From a virus: a stretch of DNA of 29,427 nucleotides. Where the stretch lies: positions 1 to 29,427 of IMG/VR virus record IMGVR_UViG_3300025138_000228; one strand, 5' to 3'. Of the stretch, positions 8,389 through 17,973 are shown piece by piece; position 1 is the stretch's first letter; the number at the start of each line of letters is the position of its first letter. The position numbers were made by a program, and so were the translations under genes. Below the pieces are notes generated by a model. It did not search any database. It had not been told where the DNA came from and saw nothing but the letters and a program-made list of their open reading frames with translations.

Positions 8389-9123
8389 ATGGCGGTAAAC
8401 ATAGATACAGTATATCAAAGAGTTTTAGCTTTGGCTAACAAAGAACAAAGAGGTTACATAACACCTCAAGAGTTTAATCTACATGCTAATCAAGCCCAGA
8501 TGAATATATTTGAGCAATATTTTTATGATATACATCAATTTCAAGCTACGTCAAAAGGAAACAGTACTACCTATTCTGATATGGTAAGTATACTAGAAGA
8601 AAAAATAAGTTTGTTTGAAAAGTACGGTCAAGATTTAGCTAGTAACAATAGCAACTTAGGTCAGTTACCAACTGATCTTTATAGATTAGGACAACTACAG
8701 TTTGGTAATAGTTTTGAAGATTCTGTTGTTGTAGAAAAAGTAAACACTAACGAAATAAACTTGTTGTTAAATTCTAACTTAACAGCGCCAACATTAGAAA
8801 GACCAGTATATGTAAGAGCTGCAAATAGCACAGTATATGATATAGAAATATACCCAACAACAATGGCCGCAAGTAACCGCATGGACAATGTTAGTGTTAA
8901 CTATATTAAAAAACCAACAAAAGCAGAGTGGGCTTACGTGGTTGTTGGTGAAAAAGCTTTGTTTAATTCTAATTTAGCAGTTGACTTTGAACTTCACGCA
9001 TCTGAAGAAGAAAGTTTAGTTATAAATATATTAGAGCTAGCGGGTATAACTATAAATAAAGTAGGTTTAGTACAAGTAGCCTCTAACATGGAGGCTAAAA
9101 ACCAACAACAAGAAAAACAATAA
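8389..9123 (+). CDS. putative head-tail connector / ring protein (first)
   Basis: The 244-aa product opens with VYQRVLALANKEQRGYITPQEFNLHANQAQMNIFEQYFYD (residues 8-48), a helical start I recall from conserved structural proteins of Bacteroidetes and marine phages. The middle (about 95-190) is mixed beta. The region VDFELHASEEESLVINILELAGITI (about 200-225) resembles the C-terminal helix of a ring-forming adaptor, followed by a Gln-rich tail. With the next gene it occupies the place where podoviruses encode the rings between portal and nozzle, so a ring/adaptor role is inferred. The gene ends TAA TAA immediately followed by the next ATG, in the same frame. Confidence 0.55.
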   Translation: MAVNIDTVYQRVLALANKEQRGYITPQEFNLHANQAQMNIFEQYFYDIHQFQATSKGNSTTYSDMVSILEEKISLFEKYGQDLASNNSNLGQLPTDLYRLGQLQFGNSFEDSVVVEKVNTNEINLLLNSNLTAPTLERPVYVRAANSTVYDIEIYPTTMAASNRMDNVSVNYIKKPTKAEWAYVVVGEKALFNSNLAVDFELHASEEESLVINILELAGITINKVGLVQVASNMEAKNQQQEKQ

Positions 9124-9126
9124 TAA

Positions 9127-10002
9127 ATGGGATTACTAGACAATCAAACTCAAGCTCAATACCAAGCAAGTGGAAATCTTGGAGGCTATCAATACACTTC
9201 TCTTAAGGATATAATTAACAATTTTTTAATTGCTTATGTTGGAGAAAATAAATTAATAGGCAAGGTAAAAAGAACAGATGTTGCGTTTTATGCTCAAAGA
9301 GCTTTAGCTGAATTAAGTTATGATACTTTGAGGTCTAAAAAATCTCAAGAAATAGAAGTTCCACCATCTTTAAAAATGATGTTACCTCAAGATTACGTTA
9401 ACTATGTTAAGTTAACTTGGGTTGATGGAAGAGGTGTAGAGCGCGTTTTATACCCAGCGCAGCATACTAGTAACCCTAAAGCGATTGTACAAAGCGCGGT
9501 TGATGGTTCTTATACTTTAAGCAACGATGAGCTTCAATACCAAGCTGAGTCAGACACTTGGGCAGCTTTTAAACTAAACTCACCTAACGAACTTTCAAAC
9601 CTTGACTCGGACACAGATGTTACTGATAGCATTCATAGCGGTAGATTTGGTTTATCCCCACAACAAGCACAAATGAATGGTAGTTTTTTTATAGATAATG
9701 TTGATGGTTATATACATTTTAGCTCTAATATTAATGGAAAAACAGTTACTTTAAAATATGTTAGTGATAACTTGGGTGCAGATGGAGATCAAGTTGTGCA
9801 TAAGTTTGCTGAAGAAGCTATGTATAAGTTTATAGCTTACTCTATAGTATCAACTTCACCTACAATACAAGAACATGTTGTTAGAAGGTTTAAAAAAGAA
9901 AAGTTTGCAGCTACAAGACAAGCCAAATTAAGACTATCAAATATAAAACTAGAAGAAATAGCTCAAGTAATGAGAGGTAAGTCTAAACAAATAAAACACT
10001 AG
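9127..10002 (+). CDS. putative head-tail adaptor / tail tubular protein A-like
   Basis: The 291-aa product has a helical N-terminal region (SLKDIINNFLIAYVGENKLIG, then RTDVAFYAQRALAELSYDTL). This leads into IEVPPSLKMMLPQDYVNYVKLTWVDGRGVERVLYP (about 77-111), the beta core typical of T7 gp11-like gatekeeper/adaptor proteins. Near the C-terminus come VTLKYVSDNLG and a helix-rich tail (FAEEAMYKFIAYSIV, RFKKEKFAATRQAKLRLSNIK). The pattern helical bundle, beta sheet, helical tail and the position just before the long nozzle-like gene match a portal-proximal adaptor. The start is three bases after the previous stop, with no Shine-Dalgarno. Confidence 0.65.
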   Translation: MGLLDNQTQAQYQASGNLGGYQYTSLKDIINNFLIAYVGENKLIGKVKRTDVAFYAQRALAELSYDTLRSKKSQEIEVPPSLKMMLPQDYVNYVKLTWVDGRGVERVLYPAQHTSNPKAIVQSAVDGSYTLSNDELQYQAESDTWAAFKLNSPNELSNLDSDTDVTDSIHSGRFGLSPQQAQMNGSFFIDNVDGYIHFSSNINGKTVTLKYVSDNLGADGDQVVHKFAEEAMYKFIAYSIVSTSPTIQEHVVRRFKKEKFAATRQAKLRLSNIKLEEIAQVMRGKSKQIKH

Positions 10003-10005
10003 TAT

Positions 10006-13000
10006 ATGCCAGAGTTAAAGCGCAATTTTACCGCAGGTAGAATGAATAAAGATCTTGACGAAAGATTAGTTCCAAATGGTGAATATAGAGATGCAATGAA
10101 CATTGAGGTTTCAACTTCAGAAGACTCTGACATTGGGACTATACAAACAACATTAGGAAATACTAAAAAATCTGACGTAACAGGATCAACAACCGCTTTT
10201 ACCATTGCTTCAATAGCTGATATACAAACAAATAAAATATACTCTTTAATACATAATGATCCCTCTGACACATCTGAAGGTGTTACAAGAGATATGATAG
10301 TAGAGTATGATCCTATAACAGAAACAAATAAATATGTTTTTGTAGACATTTGGAGAGTTAAAACAAAAATAAACATTTCTAATGGTGGTGCTGTTAAGTT
10401 TTTGTACATAAGTCTTGGAGCTGGTAGCAGTACAAACAACGTTACTGGAATTAGAAAAGGCATGAGTATAACTGGAGTGTTTAACAGTGTTTCGATTAAC
10501 GCTAATGATGATATAGTTGTTGATAGAGATCCTGAATACGACTCTACAACTAACAGTTGGAAAATAACTTTAAACAAAAAATTACAAACTTTAGCTAATG
10601 ATGTTATAGTTTTTAAAGCTAGAAGAACTTTGAATTTTTCAAGAACTTATCTTGTTACTGGTATAAACATAATTGACGACATGTTGTTCTGGACAGATGG
10701 TAATACTGAGCCTAAAAAAATAAACATTATAAGATCAATAAAAGGTACAGGTGGTAATGTTGTTTTAAACTCAAACCCTAATAATACTTTTACTGGTGAC
10801 AATTTTAATTATCACACTAGACTTGTTATAGAAGATTCTTCACAAACAACTGGTTACAAAGTTGTTGCTAACAGATTACTTACAAACCCAATATTTGCTG
10901 AACAACAACACTTAACAGTTCTTAGACCAGCACCTCAATCTACTTTAGAGTTAGAAATGTCTAGAACAACATACAATAGAGCTAATCCAATTACTGGTGT
11001 TACCAACAGAACAAACGCTACAGCTCTAATTCAGTTTTACTCTAGTTCAACTACTCTTCTTCAACCAGCGGTTGGATCCGCTACTTCAACAACAATAAAC
11101 ATTACTTTTGACCAAGCTCCTGATTTTAGATTAGGTGATGTAATAATTCTTACAAATGAACTTGGTTCGGCAAGTGCAACTAACTTCACTGAATATAAGG
11201 CAAGACTTCAGGTAAGTGGAGTGCCTCAAAACAACGGTCCTAGTAATTTACAATTAGGTATTTTTGAGTTTAAGCTATTAGCAGTAAGTCAAGATTTAAA
11301 CTTTGTTGCTAATGGAGAAACATTTTTTTGTTTGCTAGAAGAAAAACCATCTATATTTGAATTTAAATTTCCTAAATTTAGTTATAGGTACAAGTACACG
11401 GATGGAGAGTATTCTGCTTTTGCACCTTGGTCTGAAGTAGCTTTTTTACCTGGAAGTTTTAATTACGAACCAAAACACGGCCACAACAAGGGTATGGCTA
11501 ATCATTTAAAAACTTTAAAATTAAAAAAATACGTACCAGAACCTGGTGCTGAAAATGGAACAGGTGCTTCAAGACCCGGTGATGTAGTTGAAATAGATAT
11601 TTTATACAAAGAATCAAACAGTACAAATATATACACTGTAAAAACAGTTAAACCTTCAGACCCTCACCCTGTTTGGCCTGATAATTTTAACTACTACGTA
11701 GATAGAGGTGAGTTGGTTATTGACACAGAAATGATACATGCTGTTTTACCTTCTGATCAATTTTTAAGACCTTTTGACGTTGTACCAAAAAAAGCTAAAT
11801 CTCAAGAAGTAACAGGTAACAGGTTGTTATATGGTAATTATACCCAGAACTACGATTATGATACAGCTATAGATATAGAAACATCTTTAGAGGTTAACAG
11901 TTTTGAAGCTTTTGTAGATAATGCAGAAAAATCTGTTAAGTCGATGAGAAATTATCAGCTAGGCGTTGTTTATTTAGATGGTCAAGGTAGAGAAACACCA
12001 GTTTTAGTTGGGCCTGAAAACGGTGTTTACAAGGTTTCAAAAACTTTTAGTGATAACAATACTAAGTTAACAGCTAAATTAACAAACACAGCACCAACAT
12101 GGGCAAAAGCTTTTAAGTTTTACGTAAAAGAGCCTTCTAATGAGTACTATAATTTAGCTATGGATAGATGGTATAATGCTTTAGATGGTAATATATGGTT
12201 GTCTTTTTCTTCTTCAGAAAGAAATAAAATTAATGAAGAAACTTATTTAATACTTAAAAAAGCACACGATAGTAATAAATCTGTTGCTGATGATTTTGGT
12301 AGATATAAGGTTTTAGCTATAGAAAACGAAGCGCCTGATTTTATAAAGAAAACAAAAAAATCTCTAGGATTTGTATTTGACAACACGGCTAAAACTCGTA
12401 TTGGTAACGGTGGTGATGGTTTTCCACTTGCTGGATTTGTATACGTAGAAGTTACTTACAGTGGTTTAAATAATAGTAACTTAGTAGATATAGACGCTAG
12501 TGGTACTGTAAACCCAAAATCACCTCACCTTAAAGACGATTTGTTTTTAAAAATTCACAGCAGCAACAGGTCTAGTGTAGAATACGAAATTGTAAACATT
12601 TCAAACACTGGTGCTGGTGGTAACTACAAAATACAGCTTTCAGAACCTTTAGGTGACGATGTTGATTTTACTTCTACTGACGGCACTTATGCTAATAGAA
12701 TTTCTGGTATTTCTTTAGAGCTAATACAGTATGAAGTACAAAACAAACCTGAATTTGATGGTAGATTTTTTGTTAAAATAGAAAATGATCTTTTAATACA
12801 GCAAAGAGTTCTTGGTCCAGCGGGTAAAGAAGATCAAGAAATTTATGCGGCTAGACAGTTTAGATATGTAAAAGCAGTTGATGATCATCCAAGAAACGCT
12901 GGTATGACTAATGTTACTTCTGCTTATGGAACTAATAATTTTAATTTTGATTGGGGAGGTTCTAACTTTGGTAAACTTGGTGGTCAAGATCATGATGAGA

Positions 13001-16000
13001 TTGATGATAGCTTATTTCATAAAGGTCATAAATATTGGAAGGAAATGTCAGAGTTTTTAAGAAATGGTAATGGTAGTGGTTTTTTTATTGACGATGACAC
13101 TATTACTTCTGATCCACCTTTATTGTCAGGTGCTGGTACATTAGCAACTAAAGATTATGACACTCTTGGAAGTATTTTTGATGCAAATAGCACTTTAGTT
13201 AGTAAGCATGGTAGAAAAGTAGAGGGTTTTGGAAACTTTATTGGAGCAGAAGAACCAAAAGGAATATATCGTGGTAGCACCTCTGAGGCTATGGGTTCAA
13301 GAATAGATATATCTTGGGTAGGTTTTACTCCAGAAAGATTTAGCTACGGAACCACTATTAGTGGTGGAGATGCTCCAAAATTATGGAGTCAACATGGTCA
13401 AGATATTCAAGCAGAAGATTACGCTTTTTCAAAAGAGTTTTTTCAAATAGGAACTACTTTTAGATTTTCAGCAGATCCTGAAGAAACTATTTACACAATA
13501 AAAGATGTTAGATATGAACATGGTATTAGAAATTACACTACATTAAATCCATCGCCTCCGTTTCAACATCCAGTAGCATCGTTAAACCCATCTAATAGAT
13601 GGAACGGTTCGTGTTTTAGAGACAAATGGTCTTTAAAAATAGAACCACCAATAGTAAGAACAGGTGGTGTTGGAGCTGGTTCGTTTTACCCAACAGACTT
13701 AAGGCACGATGGTACCGAAGCGGGTTTAATTGAATTAGTTAGACGTAGTCCTTCAGAGTCTGCTAAGTTTACTACAAACCCTGGTGTCTGGGAAACAGAA
13801 CCTAGAGAAGATGTTGATCTAGACGTGTATTATGAAGCAAGTGCTACTTTTCCAACTGTTTTAAACAGCGACACCAACGAAATGTTTGCAGCAATAGGAT
13901 CAAAGGTTTCTGTTTTATCATCAAGCCTAGCAACAGTAACTAGTGGATGCGCGGTTGAAAGCTGGAGCAACAACGAGGTTACTTTAACAGGTTCTATAAC
14001 TTCGCTTAGCCAAGGAGAAATTATTGTTTTTACAAAGTCCGACGGCGGAAAAGTAACAGCAAAGTTAAAATCAATCATTACATCAACACAAGTTTCTGGC
14101 TTAACTCAAGCAACTGTAATTTCTTTTTACAAAGACGTAAGTAATCAAAACATGACTTTAGCTTATAGCAATTGCTTTTCTTTTCCTCAAGGCATAGAGT
14201 CTGATAGAGTTAGAGATGATTTTAATCAAACAGTCCTTGGTAAAGGAGTTAAAGCATCTACAGTTTTAGGAGAACCTTACAAAGAAGAACATAGAGCTTC
14301 AGGTTTAATATTTTCAGGTATATACAACTCTATGAATGGTGTTAACAATTTGAACCAATTTATAGCATCAAGCGGCATCACAAAAGAACTAAACAATCAA
14401 TACGGTTCTATACAAAAACTATTTTCTAGAGATAATAATGTTGTTGCTTTTTGTGAAGATAAAATTTTAAAAATTTATGCAAACAAAGACGCGTTGTTTA
14501 ACGCTGATGGAAACGTAAACTTGACAGCAACAAATAAAGTTTTAGGAACCGCTGATCCTTTTAGTGGGGAATATGGTATATCTAAAAACCCAGAATCTTT
14601 TGCTCAAGAAAACTTTAGAGCATATTTTACAGACAAAGCTAGAGGTGCTGTTTTAAGATTATCTAAAGACGGTTTGACCGTTATATCTAAACAAGGTATG
14701 GTAGATTACTTTAGAGATAACATGCCTTTGGCAACAGAGTTAATAGGTAGTTATGACAAAAGAAAATCTTTATACAACATAACTTTAAGTGATACTGGTG
14801 TTGACAAAAATGGCAAACCAATAGATACTAAAGTTGCGTACAAACCTAAAGTAAGTACAACTGTTAGTTTTAGCGAAAAATCAAAAGGTTGGACTTCTTT
14901 TAAATCTTTTGTTCAAGAAAGTGGTTTAAGCTTAGACAACAACTATTACACTTTTAACAAAGGTGATATATACTTGCACCACAGCAATTTAGAAACAAAT
15001 AATTTCTACGAAACATCAGCAAATAATTCTAATAATGCTTTTTCCAGTGTAACTGTTTTGCTCAACGAACAACCTAGTTCTATTAAAAGTTTTAACACTT
15101 TAAACTACGAGGGTACACAGTCTAAAATTGATTTGTTTCAAACAGCTGTAGTTGGAGGTGTTACTTATAATGATGGAGAGTTTTACAATTTAAGTGCTAA
15201 AAAAGGATGGTACGTTGATAGTGTACAAACAGATCAGCAAACTGGAAAATTAAAAGAGTTTATAGAAAAAGAAGGTAAATGGTTTAACTATTTGTATGGG
15301 GAAACTACAACACTTAGTAATCTTGATAGTAGAGAGTTTTCTTACCAAGGAATTGGTATGGCTTCTGCTATTAGCCACAATGGTCCAACACCTGTTTACG
15401 GTTGTACAAACTCTACAGCTTTAAATTACAATCCACTAGCAACTATTGATGACGAAAGTTGTATACTTGCTGAAGAACCAACTAGAATTAGATTTATGTG
15501 GCTAGATATTATATCACCTTGTGACCCAAATCCAGAGTGGAGCAGTGAGTTAAACTATAACTTTACTTGGTCTAACACTTTAGCGAACATACCGGCACCA
15601 ACGTCAAACACTACCATAACAAACAACTCGTTTAACACCACAAACGGACAAACAACAAACGATGTTTCAGGTGAAACTTTAATAGGTACATATATAAACC
15701 CTGTTTACACTAAAGTAATATCTGCTAACACGGGTCACATGTTTGTTTCAATACCGACTTTTTCTATAATTACAAACAACGCTACTTCTAGTTTAACAAA
15801 CTACAACGTGCAGCAAACAAACTTAGTTTATGATTCTAATCAAAACTTAATTAGCGCAACATTTACTATATCGTTTACTATGCCTAACTCCGCTATGAGC
15901 GTCAATGACAATATTGTTTGGAATGTTTGTACTAAGTTAATACCAGACTCAAACACTAATAACTTTACTTTAACAGTACAAGACGATCCAACTGATCATT

Positions 16001-16002
16001 AA
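10006..16002 (+). CDS. tail nozzle/muzzle-type protein with appended C-terminal domains
   Basis: The 1998-aa, strongly beta-rich protein is the likely distal tube (nozzle/muzzle, tail tubular protein B-like) of a short tail. Family hallmarks as I recall them: FTAGRMNKDLDERLVPNGEY with RDAMN (8-32); FDVVPKKAKSQEVTGNRLLY near 590-610; YQLGVVYLDGQGRETPVLVG near 650-670; GEYGISKNPESF and AYFTDKARGAVLRLSKDG (1521-1552); SEKSKGWTSFKSF (about 1624-1636). The part after about 1795 looks added. It holds a Cys-to-Cys motif at C1800-C1819 with NYNP and DDESC, then Thr/Asn-rich beta sandwiches (about 1820-1998) resembling repeats in the next gene. It ends in TAA TAA. Two sense codons then lead to the next ATG in the same frame. 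The conserved part belongs to tail assembly; the C-terminal part may be surface exposed. Confidence 0.75.
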   Translation: MPELKRNFTAGRMNKDLDERLVPNGEYRDAMNIEVSTSEDSDIGTIQTTLGNTKKSDVTGSTTAFTIASIADIQTNKIYSLIHNDPSDTSEGVTRDMIVEYDPITETNKYVFVDIWRVKTKINISNGGAVKFLYISLGAGSSTNNVTGIRKGMSITGVFNSVSINANDDIVVDRDPEYDSTTNSWKITLNKKLQTLANDVIVFKARRTLNFSRTYLVTGINIIDDMLFWTDGNTEPKKINIIRSIKGTGGNVVLNSNPNNTFTGDNFNYHTRLVIEDSSQTTGYKVVANRLLTNPIFAEQQHLTVLRPAPQSTLELEMSRTTYNRANPITGVTNRTNATALIQFYSSSTTLLQPAVGSATSTTINITFDQAPDFRLGDVIILTNELGSASATNFTEYKARLQVSGVPQNNGPSNLQLGIFEFKLLAVSQDLNFVANGETFFCLLEEKPSIFEFKFPKFSYRYKYTDGEYSAFAPWSEVAFLPGSFNYEPKHGHNKGMANHLKTLKLKKYVPEPGAENGTGASRPGDVVEIDILYKESNSTNIYTVKTVKPSDPHPVWPDNFNYYVDRGELVIDTEMIHAVLPSDQFLRPFDVVPKKAKSQEVTGNRLLYGNYTQNYDYDTAIDIETSLEVNSFEAFVDNAEKSVKSMRNYQLGVVYLDGQGRETPVLVGPENGVYKVSKTFSDNNTKLTAKLTNTAPTWAKAFKFYVKEPSNEYYNLAMDRWYNALDGNIWLSFSSSERNKINEETYLILKKAHDSNKSVADDFGRYKVLAIENEAPDFIKKTKKSLGFVFDNTAKTRIGNGGDGFPLAGFVYVEVTYSGLNNSNLVDIDASGTVNPKSPHLKDDLFLKIHSSNRSSVEYEIVNISNTGAGGNYKIQLSEPLGDDVDFTSTDGTYANRISGISLELIQYEVQNKPEFDGRFFVKIENDLLIQQRVLGPAGKEDQEIYAARQFRYVKAVDDHPRNAGMTNVTSAYGTNNFNFDWGGSNFGKLGGQDHDEIDDSLFHKGHKYWKEMSEFLRNGNGSGFFIDDDTITSDPPLLSGAGTLATKDYDTLGSIFDANSTLVSKHGRKVEGFGNFIGAEEPKGIYRGSTSEAMGSRIDISWVGFTPERFSYGTTISGGDAPKLWSQHGQDIQAEDYAFSKEFFQIGTTFRFSADPEETIYTIKDVRYEHGIRNYTTLNPSPPFQHPVASLNPSNRWNGSCFRDKWSLKIEPPIVRTGGVGAGSFYPTDLRHDGTEAGLIELVRRSPSESAKFTTNPGVWETEPREDVDLDVYYEASATFPTVLNSDTNEMFAAIGSKVSVLSSSLATVTSGCAVESWSNNEVTLTGSITSLSQGEIIVFTKSDGGKVTAKLKSIITSTQVSGLTQATVISFYKDVSNQNMTLAYSNCFSFPQGIESDRVRDDFNQTVLGKGVKASTVLGEPYKEEHRASGLIFSGIYNSMNGVNNLNQFIASSGITKELNNQYGSIQKLFSRDNNVVAFCEDKILKIYANKDALFNADGNVNLTATNKVLGTADPFSGEYGISKNPESFAQENFRAYFTDKARGAVLRLSKDGLTVISKQGMVDYFRDNMPLATELIGSYDKRKSLYNITLSDTGVDKNGKPIDTKVAYKPKVSTTVSFSEKSKGWTSFKSFVQESGLSLDNNYYTFNKGDIYLHHSNLETNNFYETSANNSNNAFSSVTVLLNEQPSSIKSFNTLNYEGTQSKIDLFQTAVVGGVTYNDGEFYNLSAKKGWYVDSVQTDQQTGKLKEFIEKEGKWFNYLYGETTTLSNLDSREFSYQGIGMASAISHNGPTPVYGCTNSTALNYNPLATIDDESCILAEEPTRIRFMWLDIISPCDPNPEWSSELNYNFTWSNTLANIPAPTSNTTITNNSFNTTNGQTTNDVSGETLIGTYINPVYTKVISANTGHMFVSIPTFSIITNNATSSLTNYNVQQTNLVYDSNQNLISATFTISFTMPNSAMSVNDNIVWNVCTKLIPDSNTNNFTLTVQDDPTDH

Positions 16003-16011
16003 TAAATAACT

Positions 16012-17967
16012 ATGGGACACAGTTCATCAACAAACTATACAATAAGCTCAAGTTTAACAACTGAGCAAAACGGTGATTCGATTGTAAATGGTCTATTACC
16101 AAGTAATGTAATTTTAACTATAACACCAAATGCTGGTTTTGCTGTTTCTAGTGAAAACTTTACAATAAGTAATTTTACACCAACAAATACAACAACTGCT
16201 GGTAGTGGTTCAAGTCAGTTTATAAGCTATTTCTTTCACAGCACTAGCAGTCCACTTCTTCCTTCTGGAGCAACTGGCGTTGGTACTTTACCACCTGAAG
16301 TAGATCATGTTGTTTTAGTTAATACCATCGCTGGTTCTCCTGTTGGAGACCCGTCAAATAATATCTTAGTTTATGTTTATTTTGCAAACGGCTTTGTCAT
16401 GCCGTCTTATGATTTAGTTTTAAACATAGACATAGATGGTAAGCCTTCTTTGGCTCAAAGCATAAATTATCCAGCTTCTTTTGAAATATGGACAAGCTTT
16501 ATTTCAAGTGATTATACAATATTACCTGTTGTTGGGCCAAATTTAATAAACTCTTCTATCAGCAATCTTACTTTTAACAACACTCAAAAAACAAATGTTT
16601 CGGGATTTGTTGATGATGGTGTTCAAACCTTGTTATTAACTCAGACTTTTGCAACAGTATCTGGTTTTCACTTTGTTTCAATAAACGAAATGGAACAGTT
16701 TACTAGCTATGGTCTAGCTGATTGGTTACCGTATTTTGACGTAGTAACAACTAATCAAATATTTAATAACAACGGACAAGAAATTTCAAGAACTATTGAG
16801 GTTTATTATACAAACCCTTCTTTAGGTGGAACTTTAGATCCAAACTGGGGAGGTAACGCTTTTTTAGGTCATCTTTACGAATATCAAATACAAACAAACG
16901 AAGACACTAAAGGTGAAGGTATTTCTCCTTTATCACCTAAACTACCACTAAACAGTATTGTTAGCAACGAATCTAGCGCTGAGCTTGGTGGAGAAGTTGA
17001 AAACGTAAACCCAGCTTTAATTTCAAAAAAAGACACAACATTTTTTAAATCAATTTACAATGTTACTACTCCTAGTTACAGTATAAACGGTGCTGGTGGA
17101 GATTCAAGAGCTATTGTTGTTCGTGGAGATGTTGGCGCGGCATATTCTATAAAAATTGTAGAAGGTAGTAACACTTATGATAGTAGTGATGATACTTTTA
17201 CCTCTTCTGCAACTCAAATAGATGCAGAGGTTGGTGATGATGGCACTAAAGTTCACAATATTATTTTTCCACAAGTTACTTCAACAAAATCATATGTAGC
17301 AACTATAAGTAGTAGGTTTGGAACTAAAATGCCTGCAAACATTGCAGATGGTGTTGCTGGAAACATTGTAACTCTATCATCAGAAGCTACAAGAGTTTTA
17401 AAAATTTCATTTACGTTTGCTTTTACGGATGCTACTTGTGATTACAACAACGATCCTACAATCACTCATGATGATGATAATGGAAAAATTGAAGCAGGTA
17501 TGTCTGTAACTGGAACTGGTATACCATCAGGTGCAACTGTTTCGTCAATAACTGGAGATACAGCTTTTGAGCTATCAACTTCAACAACTGGTGGTAATGT
17601 TGCTAACGGAACTCTTACTTTTAACGAGGTTGCTGAAACAATGCCTTCTGATATTACGTTTAGCTTTGTTGAACTACCACTACCTAAAACTTGGAAAGTT
17701 GAAGTAAACGGTGATGTTGGCCAAACTTTTACAATTGTTGATACAAAAAATAATAGCGAAGCTATTGTAACAGCAATGGCAGTTGTTAGTGGTAGTGCTA
17801 GCGGTTGGGCTTGGGAAATGTCAAACTTTAAAATAGTGTCTAACGGTATTAACGCAGAAACAAATAAACCAAACGTAAGCATGGGTGGAGATTTAAACGT
17901 TAGTACTGTTGGTGCTGCTGACGTTGAATATGCTGTAGCTTTAGATACATTAATTAACGTAAATTAA
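16012..17967 (+). CDS. beta-rich tail-associated / adhesin-like protein
   Basis: The 651-aa, Ser/Thr/Asn/Gly-rich protein looks like a string of beta-sandwich domains. Segments at about 35-140 (ILTITPNAGF...VMPSYDLVLNIDI) and about 190-270 (TNVSGF, GFHFVSI, TTNQIF, ISRTIEVYYTNPS) resemble each other and the C-terminus of the upstream 1998-aa protein. A later part (about 365-560) includes VVRGDVGAAYSIKIVEG and an SVTGTGIPSGATVSSIT module, a short repeat type common in marine phage structural proteins. The last 90 residues again contain a V-GDVG-type strand (VNGDVGQTFTIVD). It has no signal peptide and no catalytic motif. A tail-tip fibre or decoration role is inferred. It starts in the same frame as the upstream gene, after two stops, so it may be a gene-fission product. 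Confidence 0.6.
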   Translation: MGHSSSTNYTISSSLTTEQNGDSIVNGLLPSNVILTITPNAGFAVSSENFTISNFTPTNTTTAGSGSSQFISYFFHSTSSPLLPSGATGVGTLPPEVDHVVLVNTIAGSPVGDPSNNILVYVYFANGFVMPSYDLVLNIDIDGKPSLAQSINYPASFEIWTSFISSDYTILPVVGPNLINSSISNLTFNNTQKTNVSGFVDDGVQTLLLTQTFATVSGFHFVSINEMEQFTSYGLADWLPYFDVVTTNQIFNNNGQEISRTIEVYYTNPSLGGTLDPNWGGNAFLGHLYEYQIQTNEDTKGEGISPLSPKLPLNSIVSNESSAELGGEVENVNPALISKKDTTFFKSIYNVTTPSYSINGAGGDSRAIVVRGDVGAAYSIKIVEGSNTYDSSDDTFTSSATQIDAEVGDDGTKVHNIIFPQVTSTKSYVATISSRFGTKMPANIADGVAGNIVTLSSEATRVLKISFTFAFTDATCDYNNDPTITHDDDNGKIEAGMSVTGTGIPSGATVSSITGDTAFELSTSTTGGNVANGTLTFNEVAETMPSDITFSFVELPLPKTWKVEVNGDVGQTFTIVDTKNNSEAIVTAMAVVSGSASGWAWEMSNFKIVSNGINAETNKPNVSMGGDLNVSTVGAADVEYAVALDTLINVN

Positions 17968-17973
17968 TAAACA

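Noticed and set aside
9999-10577. Minus-strand open frame of 192 codons opposite the start of the 1998-aa gene
   Set aside because: It is complementary to a strongly supported gene, its product has no family pattern, and it lacks an isolated leader. It is a shadow of codon bias.
15988-16014. Stop-codon readthrough joining the 1998-aa and 651-aa proteins
   Set aside because: Two TAA stops in a row and a separate ATG argue for independent genes. No readthrough context or hairpin is visible. Kept only as a gene-fission observation.
17466-17882. Minus-strand open frame of 138 codons
   Set aside because: It is opposite the beta-rich 651-aa gene. Its hydrophobic Val/Ser/Leu composition follows from complementing Thr/Asn/Gly codons.
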